Shown here piece by piece: positions 1 to 6,620 of a stretch of DNA of 16,026 nucleotides. The DNA lies in assembly GCA_934249275.1 (NCBI GenBank), contig CAKQKT010000039.1, forward strand, positions 1 to 16,026. Direction: 5' to 3'. The translations under genes were made by a program, and so were the position numbers. The stretch comes from an uncultured Sutterella sp. (GTDB lineage Bacteria; Pseudomonadota; Gammaproteobacteria; Burkholderiales; Burkholderiaceae_F). Numbering within the stretch: the stretch's first letter is position 1; every line of letters starts with the position of its first letter. The notes beneath the pieces were generated by a model, which saw only the letters and a program-made list of their open reading frames with translations, searched no databases and had not been told where the DNA came from.

Positions 1-84
1 ATCCTTCTCACGAGCCGGTTCTGACCTCGACTAAGGCACCATCGAGCCCCCTGTTTCCCCAAAAAGTCGGAAGAGCCGTTTTTT

Positions 85-99
85 TTGAGGCTACCTCAA
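85..99. promoter_or_regulatory. Perfect 6-bp inverted repeat upstream of the MFS gene
   Basis: The sequence reads TTGAGG, CTA, CCTCAA, a perfect inverted repeat with a 3-base centre, directly after a run of eight T (79-86). It could be an operator site or, with the T run, the end of a transcript entering from the left. A second symmetrical stretch, CGATCG-TG-CGATCG, lies at 127-140. No regulator can be assigned. The 274 bases before the MFS gene otherwise hold three GATTC words (160, 169, 180) and a possible -10 box TAGAAT at 190-195. Confidence 0.3.
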
Positions 100-274
100 C
101 TTACTGCGCATCGCGTGCGGTTGGTTCGATCGTGCGATCGGCCCTTCCGATGGATGGGCGATTCTTAAGATTCGCGAAAGATTCGCGGATAGAATGCGTG
201 ACATCCGTAAAAACCATTAGACCCGCTCTTTTGGCTTACGCGGCAACTCATACGCGCATGCATCAATAAGAAAA

Positions 275-1516
275 ATGACAGCAGTCAAGCAGCCGGACGG
301 CCGCGGCAACTCCCGGGCCTTTCTGATCGTCTTTCTGGCGTTTCTTTCCGCCTTCGGTCCGTTTGTGACCGACTTCTATCTTCCGACGCTTCCCAATCAG
401 GCGGCCGACTTCTCCGCGCCCGCCTCCATGGTGCAGCTCGGCCTTTCCGCCACGATGTGGGGGCTCGCTGCAGGCCAGCTCTGGATCGGACCGATGTCGG
501 ACGCCCGCGGCCGCAGAATCCCGCTTGCCGCCAGCCTGGCGGTCTTCACGCTCGCGACGCTCGGCGCCGTCTTTGCGCCCAACATCGAGAGCTTCATCGT
601 GATGCGCTTTCTTGAAGGGCTTGGCGCTTCGGGCGCCGTCGTCATGTCGCGCTCGATTGCCGCCGACCTCTATACAGGCCGCGAGCTCGGACGCCTGATG
701 GCGGTCGTGGGCGCCATCCAGGGCATTGCGCCCGTGACGGCCCCGATGATCGGTGCGCTCATTGCGGAGTTTGCCGGCTGGCGCGATATCTTCGTGCTGC
801 TGCTCGCGATCGGCGCAGTCCTCACCGTCGTTACGATCTTCGCCTTCAAGGAGTCGCTCTCGAAGGAGCGCGCCCGTCCGAAGGGCTCGATCCTCGCCTC
901 CTTCAAGCCCCTCATGAAGGATCTGATCTTTCTGGCGATCGTGGCCCAGCAGTTCTTCTCGTCGGGCATTCTCTTCGGACACATTTCCGCTTCGCCATTC
1001 ATCTTTCAGACGATCTTCGGGCTTTCGCCCACGATCTACGGCCTGATCTTCGGCATTCTGGCGCTTTCGATCACAGTGGGCGCCATGATCAGCTCGCGAT
1101 TTGCAAGTCCCGTGAACGCCATGGAGAAGGGCGCCTTCGGCATGCTTGCGGCCTCCGCACTGGTGGCGAGCGCCTTTGCCGCTCAGATGCCGCTTTGGGT
1201 CGTCATCCCCGCCATGATTCTGCTCCTCGTCGCGCTCGGTCTCACGCTGCCCGCGGCCATGACCTTTGCGCTGACGATCCATCGCGAGCGTGCCGGCGCT
1301 GCAGCCGCCATCCTCGGCTCCGTTGTCTTCTTCGGCGGCGGTCTTGCTGCGCCGCTGACGGCGCTCGCCGATGCGCGCGTGTGCGTTTCCGTGATCTTCA
1401 TCGCCTCCTCTGTCATGCTGGTCCTCATCGCGCTCGCTACGCGCAGGGCGCTGGCCAAGGCCCGCACGGATCACGCGGGCGAGGCGGTCGACTTCTCGAA
1501 GATCAAGCACGGCTGA
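275..1516 (+). CDS. MFS multidrug efflux transporter, Bcr/CflA family
   Basis: A 413-residue inner-membrane protein, the usual size for a 12-helix major facilitator. Near the N-terminus it has the family's first-helix signature (TDFYLPTLP, residues 32-40). Motif A, GPMSDARGRRIPL (about 72-84), lies in the loop between helices 2 and 3. Next come RFLEGLGASGAVVMSR (111-126) and the motif C-like segment APVTAPMIGAL (152-162) typical of drug/H+ antiporters. The best match is the Bcr/CflA branch (bicyclomycin/chloramphenicol-type exporters), which pumps small amphipathic compounds out using the proton gradient; the substrate cannot be told from sequence. The ATG at 275 follows a weak purine-rich stretch (AATAAGAAAA) and the protein starts with a short cytoplasmic tail as expected. 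The gene seems to stand alone: 135 bases separate it from the next gene on the same strand. Confidence 0.9.
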   Translation: MTAVKQPDGRGNSRAFLIVFLAFLSAFGPFVTDFYLPTLPNQAADFSAPASMVQLGLSATMWGLAAGQLWIGPMSDARGRRIPLAASLAVFTLATLGAVFAPNIESFIVMRFLEGLGASGAVVMSRSIAADLYTGRELGRLMAVVGAIQGIAPVTAPMIGALIAEFAGWRDIFVLLLAIGAVLTVVTIFAFKESLSKERARPKGSILASFKPLMKDLIFLAIVAQQFFSSGILFGHISASPFIFQTIFGLSPTIYGLIFGILALSITVGAMISSRFASPVNAMEKGAFGMLAASALVASAFAAQMPLWVVIPAMILLLVALGLTLPAAMTFALTIHRERAGAAAAILGSVVFFGGGLAAPLTALADARVCVSVIFIASSVMLVLIALATRRALAKARTDHAGEAVDFSKIKHG

Positions 1517-1591
1517 TTCCAAAATCGGCTCTGAACAACAGGGCGTTTTGACGCAGGGATGCCGGATTTGTGGCATTCTTCAGATTCCGGG

Positions 1592-1622
1592 CCGGGCGCC
1601 CGCGCATCACGCCGGCGCCCGG
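1592..1622 (+). terminator. GC-rich hairpin between the MFS and MORN-repeat genes
   Basis: CCGGGCGCC (1592-1600) and GGCGCCCGG (1614-1622) form a perfect 9-bp stem around a 13-base loop. No T-run follows, so it is a poor intrinsic terminator. It lies about 30 bases before the likely ATG of the next gene and might instead act in that gene's leader, for example as an attenuator or stabilising stem. Confidence 0.4.
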
Positions 1623-1651
1623 ATTGCATTCTGAAACTCATCTTTTCCGTC

Positions 1652-2266
1652 ATGTTCAAGAGCCGTCTTTCCGTCACGCTGATCGGCGCATGCTTGGTGC
1701 TCGCCGCTGCATGGCCGTTTCGCTATCAGCTTTTTCTGATGCTGCCTTCCGAGCCGCTGGAGACTCTTGAGAGCCGGGACGGTCTTCTATGGCAGAACGG
1801 CAAGGTCTTTTCGGGCCGCGTGTCCGAAACGGACCGGATGCTGAGAAGAGGCGGTCTTCTCACCATCACGCCGGTAATCGACGGCGTGAAGGACGGCCGG
1901 TCGGTCACTTTTGAAGGCAAGGATCCGTTGTGCACGCTCGAATGGGTGGCCGGCAAGCGCCAGGGACCCGAGATCTGCACATCGCCCCAAACGGGAAAGG
2001 TCCTCTTTGAGGCGCATTACACGGACGATCTTCTCGAAGGCGAAAGACGCCGCTTTACGCCCGAAGGCGCGCCGCTGCGCGTAGAAACCTTCAGGCACGG
2101 CGTTCTCAACGGACCGTTGGTCGAATACCACACGAATGGAAAGCCGTCGCTCGCTGCCGAATTCAAGGACGGAAAGCTCGTCGGAACCGCCAAGATCTAC
2201 AATGAAAACGGGCTCCTCGTCGGCGAGACCGCTACTGCCGCAGGCCTCGCGACGGATCCCGAATAA
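1652..2266 (+). CDS. Membrane-anchored MORN/YwqK-type repeat protein
   Basis: A 204-residue protein starting at MFKSRLSVTL. A longer frame opens at 1559, but its first 31 residues are arginine/proline-rich, are coded by the GC-rich hairpin, and precede a proper signal-anchor, so the ATG at 1652 is preferred. Residues 4-25 form one hydrophobic helix; the rest faces the periplasm or outside. The C-terminal two-thirds has short repeats of the MORN_2/YwqK kind, such as DGVKDGR, DDLLEGERRRFTPEG, HGVLNGPLVEYHTNGKPS and DGKLVGTAKIYNENGLLVGE, each about 22-24 residues and shaped as strand-turn-strand. Homologues are often labelled 'YwqK family antitoxin', but no toxin partner is visible here. Its function is unknown; the repeats suggest a structural or binding role at the envelope. 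It is followed by a 7-bp stem (2277-2299). Confidence 0.7.
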   Translation: MFKSRLSVTLIGACLVLAAAWPFRYQLFLMLPSEPLETLESRDGLLWQNGKVFSGRVSETDRMLRRGGLLTITPVIDGVKDGRSVTFEGKDPLCTLEWVAGKRQGPEICTSPQTGKVLFEAHYTDDLLEGERRRFTPEGAPLRVETFRHGVLNGPLVEYHTNGKPSLAAEFKDGKLVGTAKIYNENGLLVGETATAAGLATDPE

Positions 2267-2276
2267 TCTCGGCGAA

Positions 2277-2299
2277 ATGGCCGGGGAGCTTTCGGCCAT
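2277..2299 (+). terminator. Possible weak terminator after the MORN-repeat gene
   Basis: ATGGCCG (2277-2283) and CGGCCAT (2293-2299) form a perfect 7-bp stem with a 9-base loop, 11 bases after the stop codon. Only a broken T-run (GAGTCTTTC) follows, so termination would be inefficient. Confidence 0.35.
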
Positions 2300-2373
2300 G
2301 AGTCTTTCGAGTGTCGTCTTTATGAATCGGCCGGGCTGTTACAGATGGAAAATCGGTTCTCCTTGAGATTTCC

Positions 2374-2379
2374 TATAAT
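2374..2379 (+). promoter_or_regulatory. Consensus -10 box for the duplicated-domain exported protein
   Basis: TATAAT, an exact sigma-70 -10 hexamer, lies about 47 bases before the ATG at 2426, in a locally AT-rich stretch. No good -35 hexamer is present at 16-18 bases upstream, so the promoter may be weak or activator-dependent. Confidence 0.4.
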
Positions 2380-2425
2380 TCCTGAACAAACTTCATCGGA
2401 ATTTAGTCTTGAGACATCCATCCTC

Positions 2426-3586
2426 ATGAAACGAGCCTCCGTTCTTCCCGTCATTGCAGCGGGCCTCATGGCCGTGCTTGCCTCGTCCTGCGTCTGCGCA
2501 GCTTCCGGCGTTGACGCCGTCATGCGCAGTCTTGATCAGGTCAACCGCATCTACACGCCGGAAAAGACGTCGCATACGGAGCTCCTCATGCGTCTCACGG
2601 ACCTCGGCTGCCACTATCGCGTGAACGCCCGCAGCCTCGCGGATCCCAACGATGTCATGAAGCACACGTTCGGGTGGTTCTATCGGCTTTTGCCCGACGA
2701 CCGCGGGATTGCCAACTGCTTCCCCGTCACCGTCTTCTTTCAAAACAAGGAGGACGGCCGCGACGTGATTGAAATCGACGGCGGCACCAATGTGGACCGC
2801 AACGCGCTTTTGGGCGCCCTCAAGCGCCGCTGGGGCGAGCCGCTCGTCACCGTGGGCCGCCGCCACAAGGCGACCTACTGGGTCTTCAAGGCCGGAGACC
2901 GCACCGTCGTCCTCAGGGAAATGGGAATCCTTCGCAACTACGAAATCGAAATCCAGCCCATCTCCTACTACGACAGCGTGGAGCGCATGATGAAGGAGGC
3001 CGAGGCCAAGGCTGAGGCCGAGAGGAAGGCTGAGGAGGACCGGCTCCGCGAAGTCGAGGCCCGTCAGGAGCGCGCACGCGAGGCCGCCCGCACGCAGGCC
3101 GGACGGCTCTTCGGCATTCTGACGCCGGGCAAGACCGAGCTTGACGTTGCGAAGGCCAAGGCCGAAGCCGTCGGCTGCCGCATCGAAGGGAACGGCGAGC
3201 TCGTGAAGACCGACAATTTCGGACGCAAGTCTCCGTGCTTCCTCATCCCCGGCCGTCCGACGCTCTCCGTCGAGCGCTTTGAGGGCGGACTCGGCTTCAT
3301 CGTCCGCTACGCCGCAGACGGCGAGGGCGTCAATGCCATGCGCGCCAAGCTCGGCAAGCTCAGCCCCGTCGCCCGCTACGAAAACCGCGGCTCCGCCAAT
3401 CACTACTGGCAGGATGCCGAAATGGCCGTCGTCGAGACCGGCCACGAGCGCCCGGGTGCTCCGATTGCCTTCCTCTTCATTTCGAAGGACACCTTCAACC
3501 GGGAGCTCGCGCGAATCCTCAAGGAAAAGGCCGAGGAGGATGCGGAGCTGAGACGCGAAAACGAAACGCTCTCCCGCATGTTCTGA
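2426..3586 (+). CDS. Exported protein of unknown function with two copies of one domain
   Basis: A 386-residue protein starting at MKRASVLPV. The frame is open from 2345, but the ATG at 2426 gives a normal signal peptide (two basic residues, hydrophobic stretch to about residue 25, then CAAS), and the TATAAT box lies between the two starts. After the signal come a first domain (about 42-188), a highly charged Ala/Glu/Arg helix or coiled coil (about 187-226), a second domain (about 231-360), and another charged helix (363-384). The two domains share landmarks: TP-x-KT near their starts, DLGC/AVGC about 18 residues later, an inner Cys-Phe (NCFP, PCFL), a late YW (YWVF, HYWQD), then V-x-x-E/V-E-x-G and a closing IS motif. 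Each holds two cysteines that could form a disulfide in the periplasm. I do not recognise the family. No enzyme motif is seen, and the neighbours do not suggest a role. Confidence 0.75.
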   Translation: MKRASVLPVIAAGLMAVLASSCVCAASGVDAVMRSLDQVNRIYTPEKTSHTELLMRLTDLGCHYRVNARSLADPNDVMKHTFGWFYRLLPDDRGIANCFPVTVFFQNKEDGRDVIEIDGGTNVDRNALLGALKRRWGEPLVTVGRRHKATYWVFKAGDRTVVLREMGILRNYEIEIQPISYYDSVERMMKEAEAKAEAERKAEEDRLREVEARQERAREAARTQAGRLFGILTPGKTELDVAKAKAEAVGCRIEGNGELVKTDNFGRKSPCFLIPGRPTLSVERFEGGLGFIVRYAADGEGVNAMRAKLGKLSPVARYENRGSANHYWQDAEMAVVETGHERPGAPIAFLFISKDTFNRELARILKEKAEEDAELRRENETLSRMF

Positions 3587-3610
3587 TGCCCGGACTTCCT
3601 CAGACAATCG

Positions 3611-3649
3611 AGCCGGAAGCCTTTCTCCCGAGGAAGGCTCCGGCTTTTT
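3611..3649. terminator. Bidirectional intrinsic terminator between convergent genes
   Basis: AGCCGGAAGCCTT (3611-3623) pairs with AAGGCTCCGGCT (3634-3645), giving a 12-bp stem with a single bulged A and a 10-base loop, followed by TTTTT. It lies 24 bases after the exported-protein gene and just beyond the recombinase stop on the other strand, where the AA run also gives a short T-tract, so it can serve both. Confidence 0.8.
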
Positions 3650-3661
3650 CATTGGCGGATC

Positions 3662-4630
3662 TCAGATGACCAGCTGCCTCGTCGCTTCCTCGACCTGCTC
3701 GTCCTCGCGCTTGTCGTAGCGCTGGGTGGTCAGCACCGACGCGTGTCCCATGGCCTTGCGCACGAGGTTGATGTCCGTGCCTGCGCCCAGCAGCCGGGTC
3801 GCAAAGGTTCTTCTCAGATCGTGAGGCGAAAAGTCCTCGACGCCCGACTCGTGCGAGCGCTGCTTCAGAATGTAGTAGACGGCCGAGGAGGAGATGGAGT
3901 GGTTTCTCCAAATCTTCCCGTAGCGTCGAAGCGCAACAAAGACATTGGGCGAGGGATCGTCGCCGCGAACTTCGAGCCATGCCTGAAGCCTCTCCCAGAC
4001 GGCCTTGCCGAGCGCCACGCGGCGCTCCTTGTTGCCTTTGCCTCGAACCGTGATGGCGCGGCGCGTGAAGTCAACCTGCTCCATCAGAAGGCCGGCAAGC
4101 TCGGAACGGCGAAGACCGCAGCCGATGGCAAGCGCAATGATCGCGGCATCGCGCTTTGAGCGCAGGCTCCCGTCCTCTTCAGTGGCCTTGAGAAGCTTGC
4201 CGGACTCCGAAGGCTTGAGGGCGCGGCCTTTGCTGATGCGCTCGCCGCGAACCGACTTCACTTCCTTGATCGCCATGTAGGTCTGAAGCGGCATCAGCAT
4301 CTTGAGCCAGGCCTGCTTCGCGGTCATCTTGATCGCTGAGAGCTGAAGGTTGATGGTGGCGGGCGAGAGGCCTTCACGGAGCTTCGTTTCGCGAAAGGCA
4401 AGCACGTGGTCGTAGGTGAGCTGGTGCCATTCCATCGAATGAAGGTCGGACGCTCCGAAAAAGCGGGCGATTTGATTGAGAAGCTGAACGATGCGCTTCT
4501 TGGACTGGCCGTCGCCGAGCGTCATGACGTACGCTTCGGCGGGATTGAGATAGTTGCGGGTGCCCGCCGCAACGACGGCAGGAACGGTGGAATCGCAAAC
4601 GCAATAGGACGAATAGTAGGAGGCCTGCAT
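3662..4630 (-). CDS. Tyrosine recombinase / phage-type integrase
   Basis: A 322-residue site-specific recombinase from the ATG at 4628-4630. The frame also extends nine codons to a TTG at 4657; neither start has a good ribosome binding site. The N-terminal SAM-like core-binding domain (about 35-125, e.g. GLSPATINLQLSAIK) is followed by the catalytic domain (about 140-315). The full active set is present: Arg in GLRRSEL (R174), Lys in RGKGNKER (K198), His and Arg in HDLRRTF (H270, R273), His in GHAS (H296) and the nucleophile Tyr in TTQRYDK (Y305). Length and layout match XerC/D-like and integron- or phage-type integrases. It would cut and rejoin DNA at a short target through a phosphotyrosine link. 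It stands alone: no excisionase, tRNA or recognisable attachment site is nearby, so it may be an orphan of an old insertion or a Xer-like enzyme. A possible -10 (TATAGT on the minus strand, 4728-4733) lies upstream. Confidence 0.88.
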   Translation of the reverse strand: MQASYYSSYCVCDSTVPAVVAAGTRNYLNPAEAYVMTLGDGQSKKRIVQLLNQIARFFGASDLHSMEWHQLTYDHVLAFRETKLREGLSPATINLQLSAIKMTAKQAWLKMLMPLQTYMAIKEVKSVRGERISKGRALKPSESGKLLKATEEDGSLRSKRDAAIIALAIGCGLRRSELAGLLMEQVDFTRRAITVRGKGNKERRVALGKAVWERLQAWLEVRGDDPSPNVFVALRRYGKIWRNHSISSSAVYYILKQRSHESGVEDFSPHDLRRTFATRLLGAGTDINLVRKAMGHASVLTTQRYDKREDEQVEEATRQLVI

Positions 4631-5010
4631 GATGAGCAAACGAATGAACAAAACCAAAACGATGGGCGAACCCTATGTGTTGAGTGCGCAAGCGGCCTTG
4701 CAAACAGGCTTTTCACGCATTACGGCGACTATAAACGATTTCTTAAAAACACTCACGCCTCAACATTTCCGACATCCGACCGGTTGCACCGTTCCAAGCT
4801 GCTGCCCTTTGAAATTGGCCTGAGGAGGGAAATCTGTCTCTTGAAGCGTGGAAATTGAGGAGGCCATACAAGATGGAGGGAGGCGAAAGTGGGTAAAAAC
4901 CCTCGAGTGTCGGCCTGCCGACACTTTGCGAAGGCGCTCTCATGCAAACTGCGCATTGTTGACGGACATTCGCGACCAGGCGGATGCCGGAATAAACAGG
5001 AGACAAGAAA
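4631..5010. other. Divergent control region between the recombinase and the flavoprotein
   Basis: About 380 bases without a convincing gene. It contains GCAAG-CGGC-CTTGC (4688-4701), AT-rich sequence with TATAAA/TATAGT words on the two strands (4728-4735), two purine-rich stretches resembling ribosome binding sites (about 4821-4829 and 4858-4863) without a supported ORF after them, GGGT-AAAA-ACCC (4891-4902), and a perfect 8-bp inverted repeat at 4906-4925. The flavoprotein's ribosome binding site AGGAGA is at 4998-5003. A TTGACG (4959-4964) could be a -35 box, but no good -10 pairs with it. Confidence 0.5.
4906..4925. promoter_or_regulatory. 20-bp inverted repeat upstream of the flavoprotein
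   Basis: AGTGTCGG, CCTG, CCGACACT: perfect 8-bp arms with a 4-base centre, 85 bases before the flavoprotein ATG. It could be an operator for a dimeric regulator or an early hairpin in the leader; TTTGCG follows, too short a T-run for a strong terminator. Confidence 0.4.
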
Positions 5011-6510
5011 ATGCAAAAATTTCTGCGCACAATGGCGGCTGCCGCCGTCGCCGCGGCCATGGCGCCCGCCTTTGCCGCTGATGCAACCTACAACGTCGAC
5101 GTTGTCGTGATCGGCGCCGGCGCTGCCGGCACCGCTGCCGGCTGGGCCGCCGCTGAAAAGGGCCTCAAGGTCGTTACGCTCGAAAAGCAGGCCATGGTCG
5201 GCGGCACGGGCAAGTTCTCCGAAGGCATCTTCGCCGTCGAGAGCTCCATGCAGCGCAACTGGAACTATGCCCTCACCAAGGACGAAGCCTTCCAGAAGAT
5301 CATGAACTACGGCCACTGGCGCGGCAATGCCAAGATGGTTCGCGCCTTCGTGGACAAGTCCGGCGAAACGATCGACTGGATGCAGGCCAACGGCGTCAAG
5401 TTCGAAAAGCTCTTCTCCAACTATCCGAACGGCCTCTACACGTGGCACATTTATGAAGGCCGCGGCGCCGGCTGGATCAATCTCTTCCAGCAGAAGTACA
5501 AGGATGCCGGCCAGACGCTCCTCCTCAATACGTGGGGCAAGGAACTCATTCAGGACAAGAGCGGCACGGTGAAGGGCGTCGTTGCAACGAACAAGGCCGG
5601 CGACAAGATCACCGTCAATGCCAAGGCGACCATCATCGCCACGGGCGGCTTCTTCGACAACAAGGAAATGCGTGAGAAGTATCTGCGCTTCCCGGATGCC
5701 GACGGCCTCGCTCAGAAGGGCAAGACCGGTGACGGCATTCAGATGGCCTGGGCTGCAGGCGGCGGCAAGGAAGGCTGCGAAGTGCAGGCGTCCTATCGTC
5801 CGGGTCCCCGCGGCATCGGCACGACGAACCATGTTTCCGCCACGGCCAAGCAGCCGCATCTTTGGCTGACCCCGAAGGGCGAACGCTTCTGCGACGAAAA
5901 GATCATGCTCGAATGGCCGTTCGCAGGCAATGCGCTTGAACGCATCGGCGGCACGATGTACGTCGTGTACGACCAGAACACCCTCAACCACATGGAAAAG
6001 GACAAGGGCATCGACCTTGGCGTCGGCGTGATGGTTCCGGTCGGCACGAAGCTCACGAACTTCGAAAAGGAATGGGATGCTGCCGTCAAGGGCGGCTGGG
6101 CCTTCAAGGCCGACACGCTCGAAGGCCTTGCCAAGGCCACCGGCATGGATCCTGCCAAGCTCGCCAAGACGGTCGAGGCCTACAACGGCTTCTGCGCCGT
6201 TCGTCATGACGCAGAATTCGCCAAGGATCCGGCCTATCTGCGCGAAGTGAAGACCGGTCCGTTCTACGCCATCAAGTCCGTTGCGTCCTCGCTCGGCACG
6301 CTCGGCGGCATCAAGGCCAACGAACACTTTGAAGTTGTCACGCAGGACGAAACGCCGATTCGCGGTCTCTACGCTGCAGGCAATGACGTCGGCGGCATGT
6401 ACGGCGACTCGTACGACCTCCTGATGGCCGGCTCCACGGTCGGCTTCGCGGTCAACTCGGCCCGCATTGCGGTTGAGTCTGCCGAAAAGTACATCAAGAC
6501 TGCCAAGTAA
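5011..6510 (+). CDS. Exported FAD-dependent oxidoreductase (fumarate-reductase-like flavoprotein, substrate unknown)
   Basis: A 499-residue protein of the FAD_binding_2 family (flavoprotein subunits of fumarate reductase/succinate dehydrogenase and relatives). A signal peptide (MQKFLRTMAAAAVAAAMAPAFA, residues 1-22, in two parts MQKFLRTMAAA and AVAAAMAPAFA) sends it to the periplasm. The dinucleotide fold begins at VVVIGAGAAG (31-40), with the ribose-binding Glu at LEK (E58). GGTGKFSEG (64-72), ATGGF (210-214) and the C-terminal FAD motif GLYAAGND (452-459) are present. There is no CxxCH heme site and no FMN-binding domain, unlike the single-chain Shewanella enzymes, so electrons must come from a separate partner, probably a c-type cytochrome, not seen here. 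Residues acting on fumarate in the Shewanella enzyme seem replaced (see findings), so fumarate is unlikely as substrate. AGGAGA seven bases before the ATG supports the start. Confidence 0.88.
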   Translation: MQKFLRTMAAAAVAAAMAPAFAADATYNVDVVVIGAGAAGTAAGWAAAEKGLKVVTLEKQAMVGGTGKFSEGIFAVESSMQRNWNYALTKDEAFQKIMNYGHWRGNAKMVRAFVDKSGETIDWMQANGVKFEKLFSNYPNGLYTWHIYEGRGAGWINLFQQKYKDAGQTLLLNTWGKELIQDKSGTVKGVVATNKAGDKITVNAKATIIATGGFFDNKEMREKYLRFPDADGLAQKGKTGDGIQMAWAAGGGKEGCEVQASYRPGPRGIGTTNHVSATAKQPHLWLTPKGERFCDEKIMLEWPFAGNALERIGGTMYVVYDQNTLNHMEKDKGIDLGVGVMVPVGTKLTNFEKEWDAAVKGGWAFKADTLEGLAKATGMDPAKLAKTVEAYNGFCAVRHDAEFAKDPAYLREVKTGPFYAIKSVASSLGTLGGIKANEHFEVVTQDETPIRGLYAAGNDVGGMYGDSYDLLMAGSTVGFAVNSARIAVESAEKYIKTAK

Positions 6511-6540
6511 AAATAATAAAAAACTTGCGCTGCTCCTCGT

Positions 6541-6587
6541 AATGACGGGGTGTCGGTCAGAAAACCGGCGCCCCGTCATTCTTTATC
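6541..6587. terminator. Long-stem bidirectional terminator between flavoprotein and regulator
   Basis: Bases 6541-6557 and 6564-6580 pair over 17 positions (starting AATGACGGGG, ending CCCCGTCATT; two pairs are G-U) around a 6-base loop, followed by CTTTAT. On the opposite strand the A-rich stretch before the stem (6509-6523) supplies T bases a little further downstream. It can end both converging transcripts. Confidence 0.8.
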
Positions 6588-6620
6588 GTGAGCAGACAAA
6601 AGGCAGAAGAAGCCAGCTCG

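Noticed and set aside
263..1576. 437-codon open frame on the minus strand opposite the MFS exporter
   Set aside because: Highly charged Arg/Asp/Glu/Gly product typical of an antisense shadow of a membrane protein gene.
1652..2266. YwqK-type antitoxin of a toxin-antitoxin pair
   Set aside because: The family label rests on the repeats only; no toxin gene is adjacent, and the protein has a signal-anchor that fits an envelope role better.
4753..6579. 608-codon open frame on the minus strand opposite the flavoprotein
   Set aside because: Antisense shadow of a well-supported FAD protein; low-complexity Ala/Arg/Val-rich product without a family.
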